Shown in pieces: positions 27,306-36,781 of a stretch of DNA of 64,000 nucleotides. The notes under the pieces were generated by a model, which saw nothing but the letters and a program-made list of their open reading frames with translations, did not search any database and was not told the DNA's origin. The stretch's first letter is position 1, and the number at the start of each line of letters is the position of its first letter. The stretch is from Azophilus sp963663395 (GTDB lineage: Bacteria; Pseudomonadota; Gammaproteobacteria; Pseudomonadales; Azotimanducaceae): assembly GCA_963663395.1 (NCBI GenBank), contig OY760226.1, forward strand, positions 1,178,001 through 1,242,000. The letters are read 5' to 3'. The position numbers and the translations under genes were made by a program.

Positions 27306-27716
27306 TCAGCTGGGGTGCGCGAGGGGTTTCCCCTCGCAGGAAGAGAGCTGCGCGAGGGGTTTCCCCTCGCAAGTAGCGCGGCGAACCTGGACGTGGCCGT
27401 CGACCACGCGCGCATCGAACGTTCGTACGGCGACCGCCTCGTCCTCAAGGCACTTCCCGGTATGGAGATTGAAGTGCTGCTTGTAGATCGGCGACGCGAC
27501 CACAAGTTGTCCCCTGACGTCGCCAACGATGCCGCCCGACAGCACGGGTGCGTTGCTGAACGGGTCGATGGCGTCGATCGCGAACATCTGGTCCCAGGGC
27601 GAGATCCGAAAGACCGCCACCTGGGTATCGCCCACGAGCGCCCGGACGCCCGTGTCGGGGACAACGGCATCGAGTTCGCAAACGGTGGTCCAGTCGGCAC
27701 TGCCTGGTTCATGCAT
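27306..27716 (-). CDS. nirD: Nitrite reductase small subunit
   Basis: 136 residues. It has a Rieske-like fold without a need for all ligands, as usual for NirD: WTTVCELDAVVPDTGVRALV, VAVFRISPWDQMFAIDAIDP, GQLVVASPIYKQHFNLHTG. It works with NirB to reduce nitrite to ammonium. It starts 12 bp after nirB. The protein is longer than usual because the last roughly 25 residues (CEGKPLAQLSS, CEGKPLAHPS) come from two copies of a palindromic element; the native end is probably near RRAT. Confidence 0.88.
   Translation of the reverse strand: MHEPGSADWTTVCELDAVVPDTGVRALVGDTQVAVFRISPWDQMFAIDAIDPFSNAPVLSGGIVGDVRGQLVVASPIYKQHFNLHTGKCLEDEAVAVRTFDARVVDGHVQVRRATCEGKPLAQLSSCEGKPLAHPS
27319..27370. repeat. 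Two tandem palindromic elements at the 3' end of nirD
   Basis: GCGAGGGG-TTT-CCCCTCGC occurs at 27319-27337 and again at 27352-27370, exactly 33 bp (11 codons) apart. Both are translated as part of nirD. They match the copy inside nasA except for the loop. Confidence 0.8.
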
Positions 27717-27728
27717 GGTCCTGGTTCC

Positions 27729-30251
27729 TCAAGCCGTTTCAGATTCGAGCGCCGGCCGTCGCTGCCCTCGTTCGCGGACAAAAACGAGGGAGTCATCAGC
27801 CTGCTCGCTGTTGACGAACGTACGGAAACGTTTGAGTTTCTCGGGATCGTTGATCGTGGCCTTCCATTCGCACCGGTAGGTGCCCACCACGTGTTCCATG
27901 TCGGACTCGAGGTCGGCGACCAATCCAAGCTGGTCGTCGATGATCACGGACCTGAGGTAGTCGAGACCGCCTTCGAGGTTTTCCATCCACACCGAAGTGC
28001 GCTGGAGACGATCGGCGGTGCGGATGTAGAACATCAGGAACCGGTCGATCAACTTGACCAGCGTCTCGTCGTCGAGACCCGTGGCTAACAAGTCGGCATG
28101 GCGCGGGCGCATGCCGCCGTTGCCGCAGACGTAGAGATTCCAGCCGATCTCGGTGGCGATGACGCCGACGTCCTTGCTCTGCGCCTCCGCGCATTCCCGG
28201 GTGCAGCCGGAAACGGCGAACTTGACCTTGTGGGGGGCCCGCAAGCCCTTGTAGCGGTTCTCGACGGCGATCGCCATGCCGACGCTGTCGAGTACACCGT
28301 AGCGGCACCAGGTACTGCCGACGCAGGACTTCACGGTGCGTACCGCCTTGCCGTAGGCATGGCCGGTCTCGAAACCGGCGTCGATCAGTTCCCGCCAGAT
28401 GAGCGGCAACTCGTGAACCTGGGCCCCGAACAGGTCGACCCGCTGGCCGCCGGTGATCTTGGTGTAGAGGTCGTATTTCTTCGCGACCTGCCCCAGCGCG
28501 ATCAGCTTGTCCGGCGTGATCTCCCCGGCAGGGACGCGCGGCACGACGGAGTACGTGCCGTTCTTCTGAATGTTGGCCAGAAAGCGGTCGTTGGTGTCCT
28601 GCAGCGGTGCGTGTGGCGTCTTCAGCACATGGTCGTTCCAGCACGCCGCCAGTATCGACGCGACGGCGGGCTTGCAGATATCGCAACCCAGGCCCCGGCC
28701 GTGCCTCTCGATCAACTCGTCGAACGCGGTGATACGTTCCACCCGGACGAGGTGGTACAACTCCTGGCGCGTGTGCGGGAAGTGCTCGCAGAGGTCGGTG
28801 TTGATCTCGATGCCGCGCTGTTCGAGTTCCGCATTCAGCAACTGCGTAACCAGCGGCCCGCAACCGCCGCAGCCGGTGCTGGCCTTGGTGCAACTGCGGA
28901 TCGCGCCGAGCGTCGTGGCCCCATCGGCAACTGCGTTCACGATCGCGCCTTTCGAGATGTCGTGGCATGAGCAGATCTGCGCGCTGTCCGGCAGTGCGGC
29001 GACAGCACCCGCGGGCATGCCGCCGCCGTCGCGCTGCGGCAGGATCAGCGCGTCCGGGTGCTTCGGCAGTGCCAATTCGTTCTGCATCGTCTGCAGCAAC
29101 ATGCCGTAGTCGGCGGTGTCGCCGACCAGGACCGCGCCGAGCAGCTTTTTGCCGGTCTTGTTGACGACAATGCGCTTGTATACGTGGTCGCGTTCGTCGA
29201 TATACGTGTAGGTGGTAGCGCCCCGGGCTCGACCGCGGGCATCGCCGACACTGCCGACATCGACGCCGAGCAGCTTCAGCTTGGTGCTCATGTCGGCACC
29301 GCGAAACGCCGTGTCACGGTTCCCGGCCACGGCCCCGGCTGCGACCTTGGCCATCTTGTAGCCAGGCGCGACGAGGCCGAAGATCCGGCCATCGTAGAGC
29401 GCGCACTCGCCAACCGCGAAGATGTGGGGATCCGAGGTGGCGCAATATTCGTCGATGACGATGCCGCCACGTTCGCCCACCGCGAGTCCGCACTCGCGGG
29501 CCAGTTCGTCGCGTGGTCGGATTCCCGCGGAGAACACCACGACGTCGGTTTCGAGGGTGTCGCCGTCGGCGAACTCCATGCGGTACCGGGCCGACTCGCC
29601 GGCGACGATGCGCAGGGTGTTCTTGCCGGTGTGCACCGAGACGCCCAGGTCCTCGATCATGCCGCGCAGCATGGTCCCGCCGCCGTCGTCCAACTGCGTG
29701 CCCATCAGCACCGGCGCGAACTCCACGACATGCGTTGCGAGGCCCATGTTCCTGAGCGCATTCGCGGCCTCGAGACCGAGCAGACCGCCGCCCACCACGA
29801 CACCGACCCGGGCATCCGTTCCGGAGGCCTTGATGGCGTTCAAGTCCTCGATGGTGCGGTAGACGTGGCAGTGCGGTTGCTCGTTGCCCTCGACCGGCGG
29901 CACGAAGGGATAGGAACCGGTGGCGAGGACGAGGGTGTCGTAGTCGATGCGCCGACCCTTGTCAGTGTGGACGGCGTTCGATTCGCGGTCGATCTCGACG
30001 ACGCGCTCGCCGACGTGAACCGTCGCATCCGACGGCGGTTCCGCCAGTGCGAGGTCGTCGGCACTGCTGCCCGCGAAGTACTCGCTAAGGTGTACGCGAT
30101 CGTAAGCCCGGCGCGGTTCCTCGCCGAACACGGTAATCGCCACGCCCGGAATGGCGGCGGCGAGTTCCACGAAGCGGTGGCCGACCATGCCGTTTCCAAC
30201 CACTACGACGTGACGGTCGGCAGCGGCGCTGCTGTGTGCTGCTGCGTTCAT
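27729..30251 (-). CDS. nirB: NADH-dependent nitrite reductase, large subunit
   Basis: 840 residues, full length. Domains in order: FAD/NAD(P) oxidoreductase (VVVVGNGMVGHRFVELAA and VGVVVGGGLLGLEAANALR), a BFD-like [2Fe-2S] domain (CSCHDISKGAIVNAV, CTKASTGCGGC), then the sirohaem/[4Fe-4S] core with CVGSTWCRYG and CTRECAEAQSKDVG. It reduces nitrite to ammonium in the cytoplasm. It is the first gene of the nirB-nirD-nasA-anchor-narK-kinase operon. The 215 bp upstream are AT-rich near the start (TAATAATT) and hold a REP-like repeat. I could not identify a clear NasT/NasR leader. Confidence 0.95.
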   Translation of the reverse strand: MNAAAHSSAAADRHVVVVGNGMVGHRFVELAAAIPGVAITVFGEEPRRAYDRVHLSEYFAGSSADDLALAEPPSDATVHVGERVVEIDRESNAVHTDKGRRIDYDTLVLATGSYPFVPPVEGNEQPHCHVYRTIEDLNAIKASGTDARVGVVVGGGLLGLEAANALRNMGLATHVVEFAPVLMGTQLDDGGGTMLRGMIEDLGVSVHTGKNTLRIVAGESARYRMEFADGDTLETDVVVFSAGIRPRDELARECGLAVGERGGIVIDEYCATSDPHIFAVGECALYDGRIFGLVAPGYKMAKVAAGAVAGNRDTAFRGADMSTKLKLLGVDVGSVGDARGRARGATTYTYIDERDHVYKRIVVNKTGKKLLGAVLVGDTADYGMLLQTMQNELALPKHPDALILPQRDGGGMPAGAVAALPDSAQICSCHDISKGAIVNAVADGATTLGAIRSCTKASTGCGGCGPLVTQLLNAELEQRGIEINTDLCEHFPHTRQELYHLVRVERITAFDELIERHGRGLGCDICKPAVASILAACWNDHVLKTPHAPLQDTNDRFLANIQKNGTYSVVPRVPAGEITPDKLIALGQVAKKYDLYTKITGGQRVDLFGAQVHELPLIWRELIDAGFETGHAYGKAVRTVKSCVGSTWCRYGVLDSVGMAIAVENRYKGLRAPHKVKFAVSGCTRECAEAQSKDVGVIATEIGWNLYVCGNGGMRPRHADLLATGLDDETLVKLIDRFLMFYIRTADRLQRTSVWMENLEGGLDYLRSVIIDDQLGLVADLESDMEHVVGTYRCEWKATINDPEKLKRFRTFVNSEQADDSLVFVRERGQRRPALESETA

Positions 30252-30396
30252 GCCGAACGACGTAGCAACAACCGTGCCAGCCGGTAAACCAATTATTAAT
30301 CAGTAACTTGGAATCTCTCGACGCTGGGCTTCTGCTGCACCATGTGATTGCTCCCGCACTGCTATGAGGCAGCGATCGATGGATTGACGGTGGGTT

Positions 30397-30419
30397 AGGG
30401 GCGGGACAAGCCCGTTCCC
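30397..30419. repeat. Degenerate REP-like palindrome upstream of nirB
   Basis: GGGGCGGG-ACAAG-CCCGTTCCC is related to the palindrome at 23305-23325 (shared CGGGACARGCCCGT core), with two mismatches in the stem. It lies in the 215-bp gap between nirB and the end of the BCCT gene. The rest of that gap shows no gene. Confidence 0.4.
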
Positions 30420-30466
30420 GTCGACGAGGATGGCGGGCTCGTTGGCGCAGCGTACCTGCGTAACTG

Positions 30467-32110
30467 TCAGGGCGTTGCGGCTACCGCGCCGGAATCCAGG
30501 GCCAGCGATTTCAGCAGCCCGTACATCATGAAAATCAGCACGATACTCACCGGCAGGGCCGCAACGATGGATGCCGTCTGCAATGCCTGCAGCCCGCCGG
30601 CCAGCAGCAGGACCGCGGCCACCAGCCCCTGACCGAGCCCCCACACCACCCGGAACCGCTGCGGTGGATTATCGTCGCCCATGCTCAGCATGGTGGTGAT
30701 CACCAGCGTGCCGGAGTCCGAGGAGGTGATGAACCAGGTCGCCAGCAGGAAGGTGGCAAGCGCCGACATGGCCCAGGTGAGCCAGGACAGGTCGCTCATC
30801 GAGGCTATGGTGCCGTACAGGGCGGCTTCGAGATTGCCGCCGCGCACCAGGTCTATGATGCCGGCCGTACCGGCGCCCCCTTCGGCGTAGAGTTCGAGAT
30901 GGATGGCGTTGCCGCCCAGGAGCGCGATCCAGAGCACGCCCAGGCCCGTGGGCACGAACATGGCGCCCGCGACGAACTCCCGGAGCTTGCGCCCCCGGGA
31001 AATCCGGGCGATGAACATGCCGACGAAGGGCGCCCAGGATATCCACCAGCCCCAGTAGAAGACGGTCCAGCTGCTCTGCCAGGCCGCGGTTCCCTCGTCG
31101 GCCGCGGTCCAGAATCCCATCGGAATGGCCGCCCACAGGTAGTCGCCGGCGGTGGTGGCGAAAAACCCCAGCAGCCATTCGGTCGGACCCCAGAACAGGA
31201 AGAAACCGAGCAGTACCACGGTGAGGTAGATGTTCCATTCGGAGATGATGCGGATGCCGCGGCCCACCCCGGAGACAGCCGACAGGGTGGCCACGGTGGA
31301 GATCGCGGCGATCAGGCCGATCTGCGTAACGATGCCCGGGTCGACGCCGAACAGGGTATCCAGCCCGGCGCCCATCTGCTTGACGCCCAGGCCCAGTGAG
31401 GTGGCGACGCCGAATACCGTGCCGAATACCGCCAGCAGGTCGACGAGGTGTCCGGGCGTGCCGTAGATGCGATCGCCGATCACCGGATACAGGGCGGAAC
31501 GAAGGGTTAGCGGAAGCTTCTTGCGGAAGCCGAACCAGGCGAGGCAGAGGCCGACGATCACGTACACCGACCAGGCGTGAATGCCCCAGTGCATGTAGGT
31601 GACGCGCACCGCGTGTTCCGCCCGCTGCACGTCCAGCAGCAGGGCGCCTGCACGGTCGGCGTGCGGATTGTTGGGGTAGCCGCCAGGGGCGCTGTTGTCC
31701 AGGTAGTAGAGCGGTTCGGCGATGGAGAAGAACAGGAGCCCGATGCCGAGGCCCGCCGAGAACAGCATCGCCAGCCAGGAGAAGGTGCTGAATTCGGGGC
31801 GCGCATCGTCGTCGCCGAGGCGGATATTGCCGTAGCGGCTGCACATCAGGTACAGCGAGACGAACACCGCCACGCATACGGTCAGCACGTAGTACCAGTC
31901 CAGCGTGCCCTCGATCCACGCCCGGACGTCGGAGTACAGGGCGCCCGCCGCATCCAGAAAAGCCACGGACAGGATCACGAACACCAGCACCATGCCCTTG
32001 GCGGCCAACGCCATGCCCGAGTGCAGTCCCTTCCATGGTCCGGTTTTCGCGATGGACAGCACACCCGGCGAGTCCGGCGTCGTCGTTCCGATTTCCTGCC
32101 CCTCAGTCAT
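30467..32110 (-). CDS. BCCT family betaine/carnitine/choline-type transporter
   Basis: 547 residues from ATG 32110 (MTEGQEIGT) with about 12 membrane helices. BCCT signatures are MHWGIHAWSVYVIVGLCLAW and the tryptophan-rich box WTVFYWGWWISWAPFVGMF. It takes up a quaternary or tertiary amine such as glycine betaine. It is the last gene of the corrinoid methyl-transfer operon, 78 bp after the activator gene. That position suggests it imports the methyl donor. Confidence 0.9.
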   Translation of the reverse strand: MTEGQEIGTTTPDSPGVLSIAKTGPWKGLHSGMALAAKGMVLVFVILSVAFLDAAGALYSDVRAWIEGTLDWYYVLTVCVAVFVSLYLMCSRYGNIRLGDDDARPEFSTFSWLAMLFSAGLGIGLLFFSIAEPLYYLDNSAPGGYPNNPHADRAGALLLDVQRAEHAVRVTYMHWGIHAWSVYVIVGLCLAWFGFRKKLPLTLRSALYPVIGDRIYGTPGHLVDLLAVFGTVFGVATSLGLGVKQMGAGLDTLFGVDPGIVTQIGLIAAISTVATLSAVSGVGRGIRIISEWNIYLTVVLLGFFLFWGPTEWLLGFFATTAGDYLWAAIPMGFWTAADEGTAAWQSSWTVFYWGWWISWAPFVGMFIARISRGRKLREFVAGAMFVPTGLGVLWIALLGGNAIHLELYAEGGAGTAGIIDLVRGGNLEAALYGTIASMSDLSWLTWAMSALATFLLATWFITSSDSGTLVITTMLSMGDDNPPQRFRVVWGLGQGLVAAVLLLAGGLQALQTASIVAALPVSIVLIFMMYGLLKSLALDSGAVAATP

Positions 32111-32188
32111 TCGCGCTTCCCGGCAAGCATGGCGAACCAATGTACCGGGAGTTGCAGCGGTGGGTCCAGGCGCTTCGGGCCCGCGACG

Positions 32189-34240
32189 TCAGGTACGTCT
32201 GCCCTGTCGCCGGCGCCGCCGGCGCGGTGCCACGGCAGCGGCGTTGCCGCCCAGTGCGGTTGCGCTGCGGGTGGGAAGCGGAAACGCCGAGGTCAGGTTG
32301 GGAAAAGGATCGCTGCCGTGGGGAATTGCCATGGCGCTGACGAAGTATTCCTGGAACTTGGGTTCAACCGCCGTTTCCACTCGTTCGATCCCCCTGACCA
32401 CAGTCTCGATCTCTGTGCGGGAGGCGTTGTTCAGGAGCGCAATGCGCGCCCCGGTGCCGGCCGCGTTGCCGGCGGGACCGGCCCGGTCGAGGGGGCAATC
32501 GGGAATGATGCCCAGCGCCATGGCGTACTTGACGTCGATGTGGCTGCCGAAGGCGCCCGCCAGGCGGATGCTGTCCACGGAATCGACCTCCAGCCGGTCC
32601 ATGAGGAGCTTCACGCCGGCGTACAGTGCAGCCTTCGCCAACTGAATCTGCCGTACATCGTTCTGGGTGACGGAAATCACCGGGTCGTCCTGGTGGAGCA
32701 CGAAAGAAAAGGTCCTCCCGTCACGTACCAGGCGATCGCTGCGATCTGCCAGTACATCGTCGATGACGCCGTCTCCGCTCAGCACGCCGGCCAGCATCAT
32801 CTCGACCACCGCTTCTATGATTCCCGAACCGCAGATGCCGGTGACGATGCCGCCCGGCACGGACTCGGCGAAGCCCGGATCGTCCGACCAGAGGTCTGAC
32901 CCGATGACCCTGATGCGGGTCTCGAGTGTCTGCGGATCGATGCGCACGCGCTCGATGGCCCCCGGCGCCGCCCGCTGGCCGCAGCTGATCTGGGCGCCTT
33001 CGAAGGCCGGGCCCGTGGGGCTCGAGCAGGCGAGCAGCCGGTGCCGGTTGCCCAGCACAATCTCCGCGTTGGTGCCGATGTCGACGACCAGGTTGATCCC
33101 GTCCCGGTCATGGGGCTGTTCGGAGAGGATCACGCCGGCGGTGTCGGCGCCCACGTGGCCGGCGATGCAGGGCAGCACATAGGCCACGCCGCCGGGATTG
33201 ATGGCGATGTCGAGATCTCGCGCCTGAGCATGAACGGATGTGTCTACCGCCAGCGCGAAGGGTGCGCCGCCGAGTTCCACGGGGCTGAAGCCCAGAAGGA
33301 GATGGTGCATGACCGGATTGCAGACGAATGCGATGCTGAGAATGTCCTCCGGTGCGATGCCGGCATCCGCGCTCGTCCGCGCGATCATTTCATTGATCGC
33401 CTCCCGCACTGCCACGGTCATCTCGCGGGCGCCTTCCGGATGCATCATGACGTAGGAGACCCGGCTCATGAGGTCTTCGCCGAAGCGTATCTGCGGATTC
33501 ATCATGCCGTTCGAAGAGACGACTTCACCGCTGGACAGGGCGCAGAGGTGCGCGGCGATGGTGGTCGAGCCGACGTCGATGGCGAGTCCCCAGATCTCGT
33601 CCCGATACCCCGGCCATAGCGTGATGATTTCCCGGTCCCGGTGCACGGCCACCGTCACGGACCAGTCGCCTTCCCGCAGCGTCGGCTGCAGGCCGGAGGT
33701 GACCCGGGTGTCGCAGGACAGCCCGGTGAGATTCCACTGCTCGTTCAGTGCTTCCCTGAGCCGGGTGAGGTCGCTCCTGGCGTCATGGAGAAGGGCTTCC
33801 TCCACTTCGACGAAGTAAAGGCGAACCACTGGGTCGAGTTCGATAGCTCGCCGGTCTGCCTCCTTGCGGACCACCTGGCGGTGCACCTGGCTTTCCGCGG
33901 GAACATCGATAACCAGGTCGCCCTGTATGGTGGCATGACAACTGAGTCGCCGGCCCGGCGCCAGGGGTTTGCGCCGGGTACCGTAATCCCGTTCGGTGGC
34001 CGTGAACGGCGAGAGATGCTCGTTCCTGGAGACGATTCCGTGCTTTGGAAAGTCGCCCTCGCTGCACAGGACCTGGCAACGCCCGCACAGGCCCCTGCCG
34101 CCGCAGATCGAGGCGATGTCGACGCCGAGTTCGCGCGCCGCGTCCAGCACGGGCGTACCGAGCGGAAAGGTTCCGCGCCGGCCGGCGGGGGTGAATACGA
34201 CTTTGGCGCTGGTTTTCATGGTGGCGCTTGTGCGCGACAT
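32189..34240 (-). CDS. Corrinoid activation protein (RACo-like, ASKHA domain, [2Fe-2S])
   Basis: 683 residues. The N-terminal ferredoxin domain has C46, C52 and C55 (CGGRGLCGRC) and a late Cys in RLSCHA. The rest is the ASKHA-type ATPase domain (AIDVGSTTIAAHLCA, LVVDIGTNAEIVLGN, ICGSGIIEAVVEMML). Such proteins reduce accidentally oxidised Co(II) corrinoids back to Co(I) at the cost of ATP. The arginine-rich C-terminus is probably disordered. It follows the MtrH-like gene by 42 bp. Confidence 0.88.
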   Translation of the reverse strand: MSRTSATMKTSAKVVFTPAGRRGTFPLGTPVLDAARELGVDIASICGGRGLCGRCQVLCSEGDFPKHGIVSRNEHLSPFTATERDYGTRRKPLAPGRRLSCHATIQGDLVIDVPAESQVHRQVVRKEADRRAIELDPVVRLYFVEVEEALLHDARSDLTRLREALNEQWNLTGLSCDTRVTSGLQPTLREGDWSVTVAVHRDREIITLWPGYRDEIWGLAIDVGSTTIAAHLCALSSGEVVSSNGMMNPQIRFGEDLMSRVSYVMMHPEGAREMTVAVREAINEMIARTSADAGIAPEDILSIAFVCNPVMHHLLLGFSPVELGGAPFALAVDTSVHAQARDLDIAINPGGVAYVLPCIAGHVGADTAGVILSEQPHDRDGINLVVDIGTNAEIVLGNRHRLLACSSPTGPAFEGAQISCGQRAAPGAIERVRIDPQTLETRIRVIGSDLWSDDPGFAESVPGGIVTGICGSGIIEAVVEMMLAGVLSGDGVIDDVLADRSDRLVRDGRTFSFVLHQDDPVISVTQNDVRQIQLAKAALYAGVKLLMDRLEVDSVDSIRLAGAFGSHIDVKYAMALGIIPDCPLDRAGPAGNAAGTGARIALLNNASRTEIETVVRGIERVETAVEPKFQEYFVSAMAIPHGSDPFPNLTSAFPLPTRSATALGGNAAAVAPRRRRRRQGRRT

Positions 34241-34282
34241 GGGCTGCTGGCCGGTGCCCTCGAACGGCGCGGGCCACCCGGG

Positions 34283-35188
34283 TCAGGAGGCCCGGCGGCG
34301 CCGCCCCCGCTCCCGTCGCCGTCCGCCGTTGGCGGCCTGCGGGACCGGGTCGCGGTATTGCCGGATCCAGCGCGCGCAATTGGGATCGTTACCCATCATC
34401 ACGTCGGCGCCGAGCACTGCCTGGGTGACTTCGGTGTGCAACGGATTGGTGATCGCCGAGGTGAGGCCGGCGCCGATGGCCATGGTCAGGAAGGCGCTGT
34501 TGATGCCGCCGCGGTTCGGCAGGCCGAAACTCACGTTCGAGGCGCCGCAGGTGGTATTCACCTTCAGTTCGCTGCGCAGGCGCCGGACGATGTTCATCAC
34601 CTGGCGCCCGGCGGTATTGATGGCCCCTATGGGCATCACCAGCGGGTCGACGACCACGTCGCCGGGCGGTATGCCGTAGTCGGCCGCACGTTCGACGATC
34701 TTCCTTGCGACGTCGAAGCGCACGTCCGGGTCTTCCGAGATACCGGTTTCGTCGTTGGATATGGCGACCACGGCGGCGCCGTGTTTCGCGACCAGCGGCA
34801 GCACCGTCTCGAGCCGCTCCTCCTCGCCGGTCACGGAGTTGACGAGCGCCTTGCCCTGGTAGACGGAGAGGCCCGACTCCAGCGCCGCAACGATTGAAGA
34901 GTCGATGGACAGGGGCACATCGGTGACCTGCTGAACCAGCTTGACCGCTTCGGCCAGGATCGCCGGTTCGTCCGCGAGCGGTATGCCGGCATTGACATCG
35001 AGCATGTGCGCCCCGGCCTGCACCTGGGCGATGGCATCGCCCGTCACCCGGCTGTAGTCGCCAACCTTCATCTCGGCGGCCAGCACCTTGCGGCCGGTAG
35101 GATTGATGCGCTCGCCGATGATCACGAAGGGCCGGTCGAAGCCGATGACGACTTCCCGGGTGGCGGAACTGACGATGGTGTCGGTCAT
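34283..35188 (-). CDS. Methyltetrahydrofolate:corrinoid methyltransferase (MtrH/pterin-binding family)
   Basis: 301 residues. The TIM-barrel pterin-binding family is seen in FVIIGERINPTGRKVLAAEM, HMLDVNAGIPLADEP, PLSIDSSIVAALESGL and DVVVDPLVMPIGA. It should move methyl groups from a methyl-corrinoid protein to tetrahydrofolate. The arginine-rich tail is unusual. The start at ATG 35188 shares its A with the MetF stop. Confidence 0.88.
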   Translation of the reverse strand: MTDTIVSSATREVVIGFDRPFVIIGERINPTGRKVLAAEMKVGDYSRVTGDAIAQVQAGAHMLDVNAGIPLADEPAILAEAVKLVQQVTDVPLSIDSSIVAALESGLSVYQGKALVNSVTGEEERLETVLPLVAKHGAAVVAISNDETGISEDPDVRFDVARKIVERAADYGIPPGDVVVDPLVMPIGAINTAGRQVMNIVRRLRSELKVNTTCGASNVSFGLPNRGGINSAFLTMAIGAGLTSAITNPLHTEVTQAVLGADVMMGNDPNCARWIRQYRDPVPQAANGGRRRERGRRRRAS

Positions 35189-36198
35189 CAGGCTGCTCCC
35201 GATGCTGCTTGAGCCGCTGTGGGTCGCCAGGGCGTCCGGTCTTCGAGAATGCCGGCGCCTGCCACGATTTCCGGAACGCGATGCTCCTGGCGGTAAGCCA
35301 TGATGTGTACCCCGTGCACGCCTTCGATCTCGCGCAGTTGCTGGATGACGTCCTTGCAGATCTCCACGCCTTCCTGAGCCTGGTCCTTCGCCCCCTTGAG
35401 CCGGTCTATACAGGCGTCGGGAATAAAAACGCCCGGTACGTTCGTGCGTATCCACTCCGCGGCGCGGGCGGACGCCAGGGGGCCCACGCCGGCCAGGATG
35501 AATGCCTGTTCGTGCAGCCCTTCATCGCGCACCCGCTGCATGTACTGCTTGAACCTGTCGATATCGAAACAGTACTGCGTCTGGACGAACTGGGCGCCGG
35601 CAGCCACTTTCTGGGCGAAGCGGACCGGCCGGTAATCATGGGGGGGAGAGAAGGGATTGATGGCGGCGCCCAGAAAGACCCGCGGCGGACTCTTGATCTT
35701 GCGGCCGCTCAGGTATTCGCCATCGTCGCGCATGGTGCGCAGCGTGCCGAGCAGTGTCATGCAGTCGAGATCGAAGACCGCCTTGGCCTCCGGATGATCG
35801 CCGTTCGAGACCGAATCGCCCGTGAGGCACAGTATGTTGGCCACGCCCATGGCGGAGGCGCCGAGCGCATCGCCCTGTATGGAGATGCGGTTCCGGTCCC
35901 GGCACGTCATCTGCAGGATCATGGCGTAGCCGCGCCGGGTCAGCAGCGAGCAGACGCCGACGCTTGACATGTGGCAATTGCCGCCGGAACCGTCGGTCGC
36001 ATTGATGGCATCGACCCAGCCGTCGAAGACGGCGGCCCGTTCGTAGACATCGTCGGGGTTTGCGGAGTCGGGCGGCGCCACTTCCGCCGTCACCGCAAAG
36101 GCGCCGGACCGCAGCACGCGCTCGAGGCGCCCCGGTGAGGAGTGTCCGGGCAGGATGGGAAGGTTCTCGCCCGGATTCGGCTCGTCTTCAAACCGCAT
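35188..36198 (-). CDS. metF: Methylenetetrahydrofolate reductase
   Basis: 336 residues from ATG 36198 (MRFEDEPNPGENLP). The MetF flavoprotein barrel is recognised from FAVTAEVAPPDSANPDDVYE, NATDGSGGNCHMSSVGVCSL, NILCLTGDSVSNGDHPEA and AQFVQTQYCFDIDRFKQYM. Here it likely runs in the oxidising direction, methyl-THF to methylene-THF. It overlaps the MetV gene by 11 bp. Confidence 0.9.
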   Translation of the reverse strand: MRFEDEPNPGENLPILPGHSSPGRLERVLRSGAFAVTAEVAPPDSANPDDVYERAAVFDGWVDAINATDGSGGNCHMSSVGVCSLLTRRGYAMILQMTCRDRNRISIQGDALGASAMGVANILCLTGDSVSNGDHPEAKAVFDLDCMTLLGTLRTMRDDGEYLSGRKIKSPPRVFLGAAINPFSPPHDYRPVRFAQKVAAGAQFVQTQYCFDIDRFKQYMQRVRDEGLHEQAFILAGVGPLASARAAEWIRTNVPGVFIPDACIDRLKGAKDQAQEGVEICKDVIQQLREIEGVHGVHIMAYRQEHRVPEIVAGAGILEDRTPWRPTAAQAASGAA

Positions 36199-36769
36199 GG
36201 CTTTGCTCCAGGTGCTGTGCCGGTTGTTGGTCCAGGTACAGTTCGGGGTGTTCCTCCGGATGCAGGTCCGGGTGATGGTCCCTGCCATGCGCCGGGTAAC
36301 CGGTTTCCGGATAGGCGTGACGTTTCCTCACCTCGCGCAGCCAGGCGGACGTGTTCTTCAGGCGGTCGTCGGCGGGCGGCAGGACGAAGCGGACCGCCTG
36401 AAGGTCGGGATCCAGCCGCCGGCGGCCTTCCCAGGCGACGACCCACACGCAGGGCATGTCCGCTATGACCTCACAGTTGCCGTTGGGCCGGACCCCTCCG
36501 CAGGGCCCGTTGCGCAGTTGCTTCGGGCAGTTCATCGGGCACGACATGCCGGTGAGTTTCAGGGTGCACTGGCCGCAGGATTGGGAGTCGAACAGGAAAC
36601 CCTTGATCTTCTTCTCCACGGCGAGGAAGTGGCGGTCGAGGCGCTGGTAGCCGATGCGCGCGAAGAGGGGGTGCAGAAGGGAGAGAAAGCCCTCCAGGCC
36701 GTTGTAGAGACGCGCGAGCCAGCGCGCGTTGCGCGCGGACCAGAGGCGCATTGTGTACTTGTCCATCAT
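36188..36769 (-). CDS. MetV-like methylenetetrahydrofolate reductase C-terminal-type protein
   Basis: 193 residues. It has the cysteine pattern of the MTHFR C-terminal (MetV) family: SCGQCTLKLTGMSCPMNCPK, then LRNGPCGGVRPNGNCEV. MetV binds metal or Fe-S clusters and partners MetF. ATG 36769 is followed by a second ATG, and the start is placed right after the 88-bp repeat array with the same spacing (stop, 7 bases, ATG) as between the array units. The His-rich tail (HGRDHHPDLHPEEHPEL) overlaps metF. Confidence 0.85.
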   Translation of the reverse strand: MMDKYTMRLWSARNARWLARLYNGLEGFLSLLHPLFARIGYQRLDRHFLAVEKKIKGFLFDSQSCGQCTLKLTGMSCPMNCPKQLRNGPCGGVRPNGNCEVIADMPCVWVVAWEGRRRLDPDLQAVRFVLPPADDRLKNTSAWLREVRKRHAYPETGYPAHGRDHHPDLHPEEHPELYLDQQPAQHLEQSHAV

Positions 36770-36781
36770 CGCTTCGTTAGA

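Noticed and set aside
30252..30466. NasT/NasR antitermination leader upstream of nirB
   Set aside because: I could not find the paired hairpins expected for such a leader by eye. A covariance search would be needed.
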